Below, in pieces: positions 29,101-37,396 of a stretch of 64,000 nucleotides of DNA (position 1 is the first letter of the stretch; every line of letters begins with the position of its first letter). Source of the stretch: Azospirillum ramasamyi (GTDB lineage: Bacteria; Pseudomonadota; Alphaproteobacteria; Azospirillales; Azospirillaceae); NCBI RefSeq assembly GCF_003233655.1, contig NZ_CP029829.1:816978-880977 (forward strand), read 5' to 3'. Made by a program: the position numbers and the translations under genes. A model generated the notes under the pieces. That model ran no database searches. It was not told the DNA's origin and saw only the letters and a list, made by a program, of their open reading frames with translations.

Positions 29101-30469
29101 GGATCCCGACAGCTATGCCGTCAGCCTGCCGCCGAACGGCGCGCTGGAGGCGGCGGTCAGGGGCTCGCTGGATTTGTCGCTGGCGAACGACATTCTGGCG
29201 TCCACTGGCGACCGGGCGCGGGGGATCCTGGAACTCGACGTGCGGGCCGGCGGCACGGTGGAGAAGCCGGCGCTCGGCGGCTCCGTCGTGCTGGCGAACG
29301 GGCGCTACGAGAACCGGGCGTCCGGCGCCGTCATCAGCAACATCCAGGCGCGTCTGGTCGGGGAGGGCGACGTCTTCACCATCCAGAGCTTCCAGGGCCG
29401 GACCAGCAACGGCGGCGCCATCAGCGCCAGCGGCGTCATCCGCCCGGCGGCGCCAGCCGACCGGCAGCTGGACATCGCGCTGAAGGCCGACAACGCCCGG
29501 CTGGTCAATATCGACATCGCGACGGCGGATATCGGTGCGAATCTGACGCTGACCGGGGGCTTCGCCAACGCGCGGCTGTCCGGGCCGATCGATATCCGCC
29601 GTGCCGAAATCCAGATCCCCGACCGCATGCCGGCCAGCATCGTCGACCTGAAGGTGAAGGAGATCGGCAGGAGCCGGGCCGGCGGCATCACCGAGGTCAC
29701 CACACCCGCGGGCACCCAGATCATTCCGCAGCCGGAGGACGTGCAACCCGCCGCGACGCCCTTCGTGCTGGCGCTGGACATGACGGTGAACGCACCCAAC
29801 CAGATCTTCGTGCGCGGCCGCGGGCTGAATGCGGAGCTTGGCGGCAACCTGCGCGTCGGCGGCACGGCCGCGGCGCCCGGCCTGACCGGCCGCCTCACCA
29901 TCCTCAGGGGCAACCTGGATCTTCTGGCCCTCAATTTCGTGTTCAAACGCGGCATCTTCGAATTCGACGGCGGACTCGATCCCCGGCTCGACCTGCTGGC
30001 GGAGGCGACGGCCAACGGCATCACCGCCAACGTGGTGGTCAGCGGCACCGCCCGCCAGCCGAAGGTCGAGCTTACCTCTCCCCAGGGGCTGCCGCAGGAC
30101 GAGGTGCTGGCCGGCGTGCTGTTCGGCAAGTCGGTGGGCGACCTCAGTGCGCCGGAGGCGTTGCAGCTCGCGCAATCGGCGGCGGTGCTGGCCGGTTACG
30201 GCGGCGGGGGCGGCGGCATCCTGGACCAGGTGCGCCGCAGCCTCGGCATCGACCGGCTGGAATTCACCGAGGGCGCGAACGGCGGCGAGGCGGTGCAGGC
30301 CGGCCGCTATATCAACGACCGCGTTTATGTCGGCGTCGAACAGGGCATCGGCTCCAACCAGAGCCGGGCGAAGGTCGAGATCGACATCACCAAGAACCTG
30401 AAGGGCACCGCCTCGGTCGGCGCCGATTCCAACACGAAGTTCGGTCTGACCTACGAGAGGGACTATTGA
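26129..30469 (+). CDS. tamB: Translocation and assembly module protein TamB
   Basis: Very large envelope protein of 1446 aa. An N-terminal signal anchor (about 12-35) is followed by a long region of repeated beta-strand units (AsmA/TamB-like, alternating hydrophobic residues) that is expected to form a groove spanning the periplasm. The C-terminal DUF490/TamB domain (about 1100-1446) contains LTGRLTILRGNLDLLALNFV and ends in the outer-membrane-like motif NTKFGLTYERDY. It works with TamA. Start is GTG at 26129, with another in-frame GTG at 26141. It follows tamA by 110 nt with a REP-like hairpin between, so the two may still share a transcript. Confidence 0.93.
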   Translation: MDVAVKGRGVTAVRILLVGLTILAGLLSGSQPAHAFSLFGESTREWLVGKIEGAVDSPDMKLKLGTIEGGFPTDFTIDTVTLADSQGVWLTINRLHVVLSPSALFLRSAKIDALEAASVIVTRAPVSTQPAAPSDPNAPLLPSLPVNIDLDKLVVERLELGPELLGEPAVLRITGAAELAHGGGALDTTLSVSRIDDKPGQADLVAVFKPDENTLTLSVDASEPSGGVMARALSIPGLPPVQVTLKGDGSLDDWTGKLTALSGEAAAPAGTLNADATIRKVPEGHALTLTAGGNIAPLIAGLAGETATPLIGSAPTLNASVLRAPSGAITVRPLELTVAAATATVNGDIGADYNSLNLRWTLQAGPDSTLHPLVPLSWREGVVEGSAEGALNALNVAVNATLRDLAADDPALSRLTGPETVLAARAQVDVGSGQVGLETLTLTAAAARAEANGAIGGWGQTADLTLSASADDLAPLSELAGRPLAGAVALSGPVRRGADGVLTAELTGSLDRLATGTPADAVLGDRATLALAARMEPDGAMRLTDLTIDGRNGKLTGNGALANNQVDARTTLTVTRLEPLGGALGTPMAGSATLEAIARGPLDAIEARAKLNARDLVVQGRRLGATELQATAAGLPAAPNGTVSARTNLDRTPLSLDGRYALREQTLRLDGLTIANGANRITGQAQVALDTLLATGRLEGALPNLNGLSELAGMPLGGGATFTLALDGRGGKQAANLTADATNLRVEGEAGPLLTARRLTARADVADALGTPSGKARVEMTDGNAAGNALRSVTASVDGSLAKASFQANAAGAGAQPVALDLVGNLAREGDTTRIRLERLRARYAGEDLRMTAPATILLAERRYEVRELRLSSGNARLAADLGLNGDRLSGELTVDRLPLALAKLASPTLRLGGVANARASLGGTLRNPRADATLRISGLKAQQTMEAGLPGIDANVDAQWRDRRLSMTGRVAMPKNAGTLNANAVVPLVMDPDSYAVSLPPNGALEAAVRGSLDLSLANDILASTGDRARGILELDVRAGGTVEKPALGGSVVLANGRYENRASGAVISNIQARLVGEGDVFTIQSFQGRTSNGGAISASGVIRPAAPADRQLDIALKADNARLVNIDIATADIGANLTLTGGFANARLSGPIDIRRAEIQIPDRMPASIVDLKVKEIGRSRAGGITEVTTPAGTQIIPQPEDVQPAATPFVLALDMTVNAPNQIFVRGRGLNAELGGNLRVGGTAAAPGLTGRLTILRGNLDLLALNFVFKRGIFEFDGGLDPRLDLLAEATANGITANVVVSGTARQPKVELTSPQGLPQDEVLAGVLFGKSVGDLSAPEALQLAQSAAVLAGYGGGGGGILDQVRRSLGIDRLEFTEGANGGEAVQAGRYINDRVYVGVEQGIGSNQSRAKVEIDITKNLKGTASVGADSNTKFGLTYERDY

Positions 30470-30509
30470 GCGGGCGGGGTGATTCCGCCGGTATCGCCGA
30501 CCGCCGCAA

Positions 30510-30926
30510 TCACTCCGCCCCGCATCCCGGCTTCAGCCCCGGATCGTTGGCGAAGCTGCCGTCGTCGGCCTGCTTGTCCGCTCCGTAATCCGGGTTGGTC
30601 CCGGCCTCCAGCGCCGCTAGCCTATGGGCGGTCGCCACGCGGGCCTCGCGTTCCACGGCGCGGTAATGGTCGATGACCTCCGCGCCGAAGGCGGTCAGCA
30701 CCGTGCCGCCGCCATGCTTTCCGCCGACCGCGGCGCTGACCACCGGTTCGCGGAAAATGCGGTTGAGATCGTCCACCAGCAGCCAGGCCCGGCGATAGGA
30801 CATGCCCAGCGCCCGCCCGGCGGCGGAGATGGAGCCGGTTTCGCGGATCTGTTCCAGAAGCGCGATCTTGCCGGGGCCGATCGAGCCGCCGCTGTCGAAA
30901 TCGATGCGGATGCGCATGCGCGTCAT
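30510..30926 (-). CDS. ModE-like winged-helix transcriptional regulator without molybdate-binding domain
   Basis: DNA-binding protein of 138 aa equivalent to the N-terminal domain of ModE. The winged-helix pattern is clear: GPGKIALLEQIRETGSISAA, GRALGMSYRRAWLLVDDLN, then GKHGGGTVLTAFG. The TOBE/MOP domains that bind molybdate in full ModE are missing; instead there is a short hydrophilic tail with two Cys-free Asp/Gly-rich segments and a single late Cys. It starts 16 nt after the cysteine desulfhydrase stop on the same strand, so the pair is an operon. GGGAGG lies 9 nt before the ATG. The effector is unknown. Confidence 0.85.
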   Translation of the reverse strand: MTRMRIRIDFDSGGSIGPGKIALLEQIRETGSISAAGRALGMSYRRAWLLVDDLNRIFREPVVSAAVGGKHGGGTVLTAFGAEVIDHYRAVEREARVATAHRLAALEAGTNPDYGADKQADDGSFANDPGLKPGCGAE

Positions 30927-30942
30927 CGCCGCGAACCTCCCG

Positions 30943-32070
30943 TCACCGTTCGGCGGTCTGAAGCCCGTCGCCGCTCCAGGCGCCGGTGCGGAAGAAGCCT
31001 TCGATCCGCTCGCACCATGGGGCGATGTCCAGCCCGGCGGAGGCCAGCCAGTCGGGGTTGAAGTAGGTGCCCATATAACGGTCGCCGGGATCGCAGATCA
31101 GGGTGGCGACGCTGCCCTGCCGGCCGTCCCGCATCATCCCGGCGATCAGGTCGATGGAGCCGACCAGATTGGTGCCGGTGGAGCCGCCGCAGGCGCGGCC
31201 CAGCCGGTCGCGCAGCACCCAGATCGCGGCGATGCTGGCGGCGTCGGGCACGCGGATCATGCGGTCGATCACCGTCGGCTGGAAGGAGGGCTCGACCGTC
31301 GGCCGGCCGATGCCCTCGATGCCGGAGCCGCGGCCGACATCGGCCTTCGGGTTACCGTCGCGGAAGCCCTCGAAGAAGGCCGAATGTTCCGGGTCGGCGA
31401 CGCAGATGCGGGTCGGCAGCCGGCGGTAGCGGACGAAGCGCCCGAAGGTGGCGGAGGTGCCGCCGGTGCCGGCGCCGCAGACGATCCAGTCCGGCACCGG
31501 ATGCGGTTCCTGCGCCATCTGCTCGAAGATCGACTGGGCGATGTTGTTGTTGCCGCGCCAGTCGGTCGCCCGCTCCGCATAGGTGAACTGGTCCATGAAA
31601 TGGCCGTCGCAGGCCTCGGCCAGCCGCTGCGCCTCGGCGCAGACCTCCGACGCGCGCTCCACCATGTGGCAGCGGCCGCCGTAGAACTCGATCTGCGCGA
31701 TCTTGGCCGGGGAGGTGTTGCGCGGCACCACCGCGACGAAGGGCAGGTCGAGCAGTTGGGCGAAATAGGCTTCCGACACGGCGGTGGAGCCCGACGACGC
31801 CTCGATCACCGTGGTGCCCTCGCGCACCCAGCCGTTGCAGATCGCGTAGAGGAACAGCGACCGCGCCAGCCGGTGCTTCAGGCTGCCCGTCGGATGGGTC
31901 GACTCGTCCTTCAGGTACAGCGTGATTCCCGGCGCCGACGGGATCGGCAGGCGCAGAAGATGGGTGTCGGCGGACCGGTTCACGTCCGCCTCGATGCGCC
32001 GCAGCGCCTCGTCGAGCCAGCCGCGCCAAGCGGCGGTGGAGTGGGAGGCGGCGGGGGTGGGCGAGGTCAT
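30943..32070 (-). CDS. PLP-dependent cysteine synthase family protein, Cds1-type L-cysteine desulfhydrase
   Basis: Fold-type II PLP enzyme of 375 aa. The lysine that should hold PLP is in [13 protein letters not shown], the substrate loop is [14 protein letters not shown], and the phosphate-binding glycine loop is GAGTGGTSA. The N-terminal [14 protein letters not shown] pattern is that of the Cds1 subgroup, whose mycobacterial member degrades L-cysteine to pyruvate, sulfide and ammonia. A biosynthetic role is the alternative. It is first in an operon with a ModE-like regulator. A palindrome CAATCC-N7-GGATTG lies about 30-60 nt upstream and may be its operator. Confidence 0.85.
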   Translation of the reverse strand: MTSPTPAASHSTAAWRGWLDEALRRIEADVNRSADTHLLRLPIPSAPGITLYLKDESTHPTGSLKHRLARSLFLYAICNGWVREGTTVIEASSGSTAVSEAYFAQLLDLPFVAVVPRNTSPAKIAQIEFYGGRCHMVERASEVCAEAQRLAEACDGHFMDQFTYAERATDWRGNNNIAQSIFEQMAQEPHPVPDWIVCGAGTGGTSATFGRFVRYRRLPTRICVADPEHSAFFEGFRDGNPKADVGRGSGIEGIGRPTVEPSFQPTVIDRMIRVPDAASIAAIWVLRDRLGRACGGSTGTNLVGSIDLIAGMMRDGRQGSVATLICDPGDRYMGTYFNPDWLASAGLDIAPWCERIEGFFRTGAWSGDGLQTAER

Positions 32071-32101
32071 GGGATCCCGTGTGGAAGCGCTTTGCAGGAT
32101 T

Positions 32102-32130
32102 CAATCCATAGCGCGGATTGTCGCGGATTG
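32102..32130 (-). promoter_or_regulatory. Palindromic operator candidate upstream of the cysteine desulfhydrase operon
   Basis: Inverted repeat CAATCC (32102-32107)-N7-GGATTG (32115-32120), plus a third GGATTG at 32125-32130, exactly 10 bp from the second. The half-site spacing of one helical turn suits cooperative binding of a dimeric regulator such as the ModE-like protein; which protein binds is inference. Confidence 0.35.
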
Positions 32131-32135
32131 CATCC

Positions 32136-32163
32136 GGCGCGCGCCTCCCCCATTACGCGCGCC
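32136..32163 (-). terminator. Hairpin after the chemoreceptor gene
   Basis: 8-bp GC-only stem (GGCGCGCG, 32136-32143, with CGCGCGCC, 32156-32163) and a 12-nt loop, 10 nt past the chemoreceptor stop. There is no T-tract. Confidence 0.45.
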
Positions 32164-32173
32164 TTGCGGCGGT

Positions 32174-33862
32174 TCAGCCCTGGCGGATGCGGGCGACGAA
32201 GGCCGAAACCTCGGTCAGCATGCGGTCGGCGCGTTCGCCCACCGCACGCGCCGCGGCGGCCACCTCGGCGGAGGCTTGGCCGGTGGCGAAGGCGTGGCTG
32301 CACACGAGAGTCAGGCTGTCCGACACCGAGCTGACGCCCTGCGCCGCCTCGTTGACGTTCTGGCTGATGTCGCGGGTTGCGGCTCCCTGCTCCTCGATGG
32401 CGGCGGAGATGCTGGAAGCGACGGTGTTCACCGTCTCGATGGCGCCGCCGACCCCGCGCATGGCCACCACCACCGACGAGGTGGCGTCGGTCATGGCGGC
32501 GATCTGCGCCTGCACGTCGTCGGTGGCCTTGGCCGTCTGGTTGGCGAGATTCTTCACCTCGCTGGCGACCACCGCGAATCCCTTTCCGGCCTCGCCCGCC
32601 CGCGCCGCTTCGATGGTCGCATTCAACGCCAGCAGGTTGGTCTGGGCGGCGATGGAACGGATCAGGTCGACCACCTCCACCGTGCGCCGGGCGACGCCGT
32701 CCAGCTGTTCGATCAGCGCGTAGGTGCGGCGGACATCCTCCACCGCGCGGGCGGAGCCGGTCGTCGATTCGGCGATCTGCTGGGCGATCTCGCGGATCGA
32801 GGCGGCCAGTTCCTCGGTTGCGCCGGCCACCGCCTGGACGTTGCCCGAGGTGGTTTCCGCCGCGCGGGCGGCGCCGTCCATCAGTCGGGTGGTCTGCTCC
32901 GCGCCGCCGCTCATCGCGCTGGAGGTGTGGGTCAGCTGGCCGGCCGATTCGGCGACCGACTGGACCAGCCCGCCGACCGTGCTCTCGAATTCGTCGGCAA
33001 GGCGGAGCATGGCGGCGCGGCGGGTTTGCTCGGCCTCATGCTCCAGGGTGGCATGGCGCCGGCGCAGTTCCTCCGCCTCGAGGGCGCTGAGCCGCAGCGT
33101 CTCGACCGAGCGGGCGACCGTGCCCACCTCGTCACGGCGCTCCGTCCCGCCGACCTGGGTGGCGAGATCGCCCTTGGCGATGCGGCCGGTCGCGGTGCCG
33201 ATATCGTCCAGCCCTTTGGCGATGCGCGACACCAGCCGGAAGCCGATCAGTCCCAGCAGGACGGACGCCACCAGCGTGACCGCCAGCGTTTCCGACAGCG
33301 TGCGGTGGAAGGCGGCATCGACGTCGTCGATGTAGACGCCGGTGCCGATCATCCAGCCCCAGGGCTCGTAGATCGCGGCGAGCGCCAACTTGGGCACGGG
33401 ATCGCCGCCGCCGGCCTTGGGGAAGTTGTAGATCAGGAAGCCGTCACCGGACTTGGCCGACTCGATCAGCCCGCGGATCACCAGGACGCCGTTGCTGTCC
33501 TTGAAATCGGCCAGCTTGCGGGTGCCCTCCAGATCGGCGCGCACGCCTTGGAAGACGTTGGTGCCGTCGAACTCGTAGCCGAACATGTACTCGCTGCCGA
33601 AGAACCGCAACGCGCGCAGGGCGGCCTTGGCCTGCGTCTGCGCCTCCTCCCGGCTGAACTCGCCCTTGGCGGCGCGCTCGTCGTAGGAGCTGATGATCGA
33701 CAGCGAGGTCTGCACCACCGCCTGGATCGAGTTCCGGTATCCCTCGACCATGGTCGCGCGCTTCGACGTCGCGGACCAGATGCCGGCCACCAGGACGGTG
33801 GCGAGGAACAGCCCCAGTAGGATCAGGAGCTTCGCCTTGATGCTGTGAATTTTGCCGATCAT
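32174..33862 (-). CDS. Methyl-accepting chemotaxis protein with single Cache sensor
   Basis: Transmembrane chemoreceptor of 562 aa. TM1 (about 10-30), a periplasmic sCache_2-type sensor (about 35-185, with [14 protein letters not shown] and [15 protein letters not shown]), TM2 (about 188-210), HAMP (about 211-265) and a cytoplasmic signalling domain. The highly conserved hairpin tip ([35 protein letters not shown]) is intact. Such Cache domains often sense small organic acids, but the ligand cannot be read here. No C-terminal CheR-docking pentapeptide is seen. Start ATG 33862 has GGAGCGGAG upstream. Confidence 0.95.
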   Translation of the reverse strand: MIGKIHSIKAKLLILLGLFLATVLVAGIWSATSKRATMVEGYRNSIQAVVQTSLSIISSYDERAAKGEFSREEAQTQAKAALRALRFFGSEYMFGYEFDGTNVFQGVRADLEGTRKLADFKDSNGVLVIRGLIESAKSGDGFLIYNFPKAGGGDPVPKLALAAIYEPWGWMIGTGVYIDDVDAAFHRTLSETLAVTLVASVLLGLIGFRLVSRIAKGLDDIGTATGRIAKGDLATQVGGTERRDEVGTVARSVETLRLSALEAEELRRRHATLEHEAEQTRRAAMLRLADEFESTVGGLVQSVAESAGQLTHTSSAMSGGAEQTTRLMDGAARAAETTSGNVQAVAGATEELAASIREIAQQIAESTTGSARAVEDVRRTYALIEQLDGVARRTVEVVDLIRSIAAQTNLLALNATIEAARAGEAGKGFAVVASEVKNLANQTAKATDDVQAQIAAMTDATSSVVVAMRGVGGAIETVNTVASSISAAIEEQGAATRDISQNVNEAAQGVSSVSDSLTLVCSHAFATGQASAEVAAAARAVGERADRMLTEVSAFVARIRQG

Positions 33863-34090
33863 CGCTCCGCTCCACCCCGAATGCGCGAGGCCGCCGCCGG
33901 AACGCTCCGGCGCATCGCGGTCCGCGCAAATGACAAGTTCCTAATGGAATAAGGCGCTCATACTGGAGTATTGGGCGTTGATGCACTCCCTACGGAGGCA
34001 TAGGGAAAACCCCGATGGACAGGCGGCCGGCGGCGATGTTCGCGATCCGCCGGGTTACGCCGGGCGGAAGATCTGGCAGGATGCGGCACC

Positions 34091-34822
34091 ATGACACTGA
34101 TCGCCTATCCGCTGTCGGGCGCCATGCCCGACATCCGCCCGGCGCGCCCGACGCGCGACTGGATCGACGCCCTGCCGGAGCAGTACGGTTACCGCTGCCT
34201 GCCGCTGAACATCGCCAGCATGCATGGGTGGGAGGTCTGTTGCCCGGTGCGGGTGACGGCGGTCTGGGATGGCGGCGTCGGGCTGGATGCCATCGCCGTC
34301 ACGGCCGACGAACCGCACCCGCTGCTGCCGGCCAGCCATTTCGGCAGCGGCGTGCTGACCTTCCATGTCGCGGCCCTGTTCCGGACGCCGCCGGGCGTCA
34401 ACCTGATGGTCACCGGGCCGCTCAATCACCCGAAGCACGGCATTCTCGGCCTGTCGGGCATCATCGAGACCGACTGGTCGCCCTATCCCTTCACCATGAA
34501 CTGGAGGTTCACCGCGCCCGGCGTGCCGGTGACCTGGGAGAAGGGCGAGCCGTTCGCCCATCTGATGCCGATCCAGCGCGGCCTGGTGGAAAGCCTGGAA
34601 CCGGAGGTGCGCGATCTGGACAGCGACCCGGAAACGGCGGCGCAATACCGCGCCTGGGCAGCCTCGCGCAGCCAGTTCAACGCCGATCTGCAAACTCCCG
34701 GCAGCACGGCGGCGCGGGAGCGCTGGCAGAAGGGCTATTACCGCGGCAAACGGCCGGACGGCGGCGACGGCCCGCCCGACCATGAGATCAAGGTGCGGGC
34801 GAAGCCGTTTCCAACCGAATAG
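34091..34822 (+). CDS. DUF6065-like conserved protein, 243 aa
   Basis: Soluble protein without signal peptide or membrane segment. It resembles the DUF6065 group: conserved blocks YGYRCLPLNIASMHGWEVCC, HFGSGVLTFHVAALFRTPPG, LMVTGPLNHPKHGILGLSGI and ETDWSPYPFTMNWRFTAPG. Such proteins appear near secondary-metabolite or prolyl-hydroxylase-like genes in some genomes, but no activity is established and no catalytic motif is obvious. The C-terminal tail is charged (KGYYRGKRPDGG). It stands alone between a chemoreceptor and gmk. Confidence 0.75.
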   Translation: MTLIAYPLSGAMPDIRPARPTRDWIDALPEQYGYRCLPLNIASMHGWEVCCPVRVTAVWDGGVGLDAIAVTADEPHPLLPASHFGSGVLTFHVAALFRTPPGVNLMVTGPLNHPKHGILGLSGIIETDWSPYPFTMNWRFTAPGVPVTWEKGEPFAHLMPIQRGLVESLEPEVRDLDSDPETAAQYRAWAASRSQFNADLQTPGSTAARERWQKGYYRGKRPDGGDGPPDHEIKVRAKPFPTE

Positions 34823-34826
34823 TTAA

Positions 34827-34941
34827 AGCGGATTGCCATCCGCTATGGACCGCGACGGCGGCCCCGGCCGCTCATGCGGCCGAAGCCCGACCGGCCAATG
34901 GGGGCGTTTGACTCTAAAGCGCATGCAAATTCGCTTTAGAG
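34827..34941. terminator. Hairpin cluster between the convergent DUF6065-like and gmk genes
   Basis: Three palindromes: AGCGGAT-N4-ATCCGCT (34827-34844), CGGCCGC-N4-GCGGCCG near 34866-34883, and a perfect 10-bp stem CTCTAAAGCG-N10-CGCTTTAGAG (34912-34941). The last one includes the gmk stop codon (34936-34938). They probably end transcription or protect 3' ends from both directions; no long T-tract is present. Confidence 0.5.
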
Positions 34942-35583
34942 AGTGTCCTGGATGCTGCGCACGAACTCCGGCAGGCCGACCTGACGGCGGCGGCGCAGCC
35001 GCTCGGCGCGCAGGATGGATTCGACCGCGGCGATGCTCTCGTCCACGTCGTGGTTGACGATGACGTAGTCGTATTCCGGCCAGTGGCTGATCTCGTTGGA
35101 CGCCTTGGCCATGCGGTTGGCGATGACCTCCTCCGAATCCTGGCCGCGGCCGCGCAGGCGGCGCTCCAGTTCGCTCACCGTCGGCGGCAGCACGAAGACG
35201 CTGACCAGATCGTCGCGGGCGTTCTGCGCCAACTGCTGCGCGCCTTGCCAGTCGATGGCGAACAGCACGTCGCGGCCGGCGCCCAGCGCATCCTCCACCG
35301 CCACGCGCGGCGTGCCATAGCAGTTGCCGAAGACGCGGGCATGCTCCAGCAGGTCGCCGGTCTCGGCCATGCGGTCGAAGCGCTGCTGGTCGATGAAATA
35401 GTAATCCAGCCCTTCGGCCTCGCCGGGGCGCATCGCCCGCGTGGTCACCGAGACCGACATGGTGATGCCGGGATCGCGCTCCAGCAGGCCGCGGGCAATG
35501 GTGGTCTTGCCGGCGCCCGAGGGGGAGGACAGCACCAGCATCAGGCCGCGCCGGTGGATCAGGGAGGTGTTGGTCGCAGCCAT
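34936..35583 (-). CDS. gmk: Guanylate kinase
   Basis: Phosphorylates GMP to GDP in the cytoplasm. P-loop SPSGAGKTTI near the N-terminus, GMP-binding region (SVTTRAMRPGEAEGLDYYF) and lid (RLRGRGQDSEEVIANRM) are intact. ATG 35583 gives 215 aa; an in-frame GTG at 35592 adds three residues. It is 22 nt downstream of yicC on the same strand, a pairing common in alphaproteobacteria. The coding end forms part of a 10-bp hairpin. Confidence 0.96.
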   Translation of the reverse strand: MAATNTSLIHRRGLMLVLSSPSGAGKTTIARGLLERDPGITMSVSVTTRAMRPGEAEGLDYYFIDQQRFDRMAETGDLLEHARVFGNCYGTPRVAVEDALGAGRDVLFAIDWQGAQQLAQNARDDLVSVFVLPPTVSELERRLRGRGQDSEEVIANRMAKASNEISHWPEYDYVIVNHDVDESIAAVESILRAERLRRRRQVGLPEFVRSIQDTL

Positions 35584-35605
35584 GGCGCTCACTCGGTGTT
35601 GATGA

Positions 35606-36502
35606 TTACTCGATGTTCTGGACCTGCTCGCGAAGCTGCTCGATCGAGGCTTTCAGCGACAGGCCGATGCGGGTCAGTTCGACGTCCGCCGACTTGGAAC
35701 ACAGGGTGTTGGCCTCGCGGTTGAACTCCTGGCACAGGAAGTCGAACCGGCGGCCGATGGCGCCGCCCTCCGCCATCAGGTCGCGGGCGGCCTGGATATG
35801 GGCGCGCAGGCGGTCCAGCTCCTCCCGCACGTCGGCCTTGCCGATCAGGATGGCGGCCTCCTGGGCCAGCCGGTCCTCCGACAGCGCCGGGAAGGAGCCG
35901 AGGATGGCGGCGACCTGGGCGCGCAGCTTCTCGCGCAGCGCTTCCGGCTGGGTGGAGGCGCAGGCGGAGGCGGCATCGACCAGACGGGCGATCTCGTCGA
36001 GATGGCCGTTCAGCACCTCGGCGATGCGGGCGCCCTCGGCGAGGCGGTTGACCACCAGCTGGTCGATCAGCTTGGCGAGGTCGGCCTTCAGCGCCGATTC
36101 GACGCGCTCGCGCGATTCGGTCTCATCCTCCTCCACCGGCTCGATGATGCCGCGGACGGCCAGCAGCGAATCGAGCCGCGGCGCGGCGGCGCCGGCACCT
36201 TCGATCTCGCGGGCGAGTTCCAGCACCTGGGCCAGAAGCTCCCGGTTGATGCGGAGCTGCGACACCGCCTGGGCGCGGTTGACGGTCAGCGTCAGGTTCA
36301 CGTTGCCGCGGGCGAGCCGCTTCGGCAGCTCGGCACGGGTCGCAGCCTCGATGCTGTCGAAGCCCGACGGCAGGCGGCAGCGCAGGTCCAGGCTGCGGCC
36401 ATTGACGCTCTTGGCTTCGAAGGTCCAGGAATAGCCGTCGCCGTGCCCGTCGACGCGTGCGAAACCGGTCATGCTGGCAATGACGGGGCGATGGGCGGGC
36501 AA
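35606..36502 (-). CDS. yicC: YicC family stress-induced protein / endoribonuclease
   Basis: Protein of 298 aa with the YicC N-terminal domain (SMTGFARVDG, EAKSVNGRSLDLRCRLP) and the C-terminal DUF1732 domain ending FNREANTLCSKSADVELTRIGLSLKASIEQLREQVQNIE in the usual form. Work on the Escherichia coli family member indicates RNase activity. TTG at 36502 is a possible start and keeps the short extension that alphaproteobacterial members usually have before SMTGFAR; ATG at 36472 would begin at MTGFAR. It forms an operon with gmk. Confidence 0.93.
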   Translation of the reverse strand: MPAHRPVIASMTGFARVDGHGDGYSWTFEAKSVNGRSLDLRCRLPSGFDSIEAATRAELPKRLARGNVNLTLTVNRAQAVSQLRINRELLAQVLELAREIEGAGAAAPRLDSLLAVRGIIEPVEEDETESRERVESALKADLAKLIDQLVVNRLAEGARIAEVLNGHLDEIARLVDAASACASTQPEALREKLRAQVAAILGSFPALSEDRLAQEAAILIGKADVREELDRLRAHIQAARDLMAEGGAIGRRFDFLCQEFNREANTLCSKSADVELTRIGLSLKASIEQLREQVQNIE

Positions 36503-36613
36503 GGCGGCCTCACTTTAAAAGCGGTGTCGGTTGGTGTCGTGCTTATAAACTCCACGGCACCCCACAACAAGCTCCGGTACCGGAATTGGACCGACGAGCA
36601 GGGCGGAGAATTC

Positions 36614-37387
36614 ATGAAGCAGCGCCTATCCAACCCCAGTTCCATCGTCATCACCGGCGCGTCCAGCGGCATCGGCGAGGCCCTGGCGCTCCTCTATGCC
36701 GCCCCTGGCGTGGCCCTCGCACTGACCGGCCGCGACTCCGCAAGGCTGGAGACGGTGGCGCAGCGCTGCCGGGCCGCCGGCGCGCGGGTGGACACGGCGG
36801 TGGTCGACGTGGCGGACCGGGCGGCGATGGCGGAGTGGCTGGCGCGGGTCGATGCCGCCGATCCGGTCGATCTGCTGGTCGCCAATGCCGGGATGTCCGC
36901 CGGCACCGGCGACGGCGGCGAGACGGAGGAGCAGGCCCGACGCATCCTGGCGGTCAACGTCGACGGCGTTCTGAACAGCATCCATCCGCTGCTTCCGGCG
37001 ATGCGGGCGCGGCGGCGCGGGCAGATCGCCGTGATGGCGTCGCTGGCCGGTTTCCGCGGCCTTCCCGGCGCGCCGGCCTATTGCGCCAGCAAGGCCATGG
37101 TGCGGGTCTACGGCGAGGCTCTGCGCGGCGATCTGGCGGGGGAGGGGATCGGCGTCTCGGTCATCTGCCCCGGCTTCGTCAAGAGCCGCATGACGGCGGT
37201 CAACCGCTTCCCCATGCCCTTCCTGATGGAAACCGACGCCGCCGCCCGCGTCATCCGCCGCGGGTTGGAGCGCAACGCGGCGCGCATCGCCTTCCCCTGG
37301 CCGATGATGGCCGCGGTGTGGCTGCTGGCATTGCTGCCGCCGTCCTGGACCGACGGCCCGTTGCGACGTGCGCCGCGCAAGCCGTGA
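36614..37387 (+). CDS. Short-chain dehydrogenase/reductase
   Basis: NAD(P)-dependent oxidoreductase of 257 aa. Cofactor motif TGASSGIGEA near the N-terminus, NAG motif in LLVANAGMSAG, and the catalytic Ser-Tyr-Lys set (MASLAGF, AYCASK) are present. It looks like the classical SDR subgroup with a C-terminal hydrophobic helix (WPMMAAVWLLALLPPSW), suggesting membrane association. Substrate unknown. ATG 36614 has GGAG 6 nt upstream. Confidence 0.9.
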   Translation: MKQRLSNPSSIVITGASSGIGEALALLYAAPGVALALTGRDSARLETVAQRCRAAGARVDTAVVDVADRAAMAEWLARVDAADPVDLLVANAGMSAGTGDGGETEEQARRILAVNVDGVLNSIHPLLPAMRARRRGQIAVMASLAGFRGLPGAPAYCASKAMVRVYGEALRGDLAGEGIGVSVICPGFVKSRMTAVNRFPMPFLMETDAAARVIRRGLERNAARIAFPWPMMAAVWLLALLPPSWTDGPLRRAPRKP

Positions 37388-37396
37388 GTGCCGTCC

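Noticed and set aside
26015..30175. A 1386-codon open frame antisense to tamB
   Set aside because: Its translation is dominated by Arg, Gly, Gln, His and Val in the way expected of a mirror frame of GC-rich coding DNA. It has no domain or ribosome site, and tamB is well supported.
26263..30588. A 1441-codon open frame in a second plus-strand register across tamB
   Set aside because: Low-complexity Arg/Gly/Pro/Ala translation with no recognisable domain; an artefact of high GC content.
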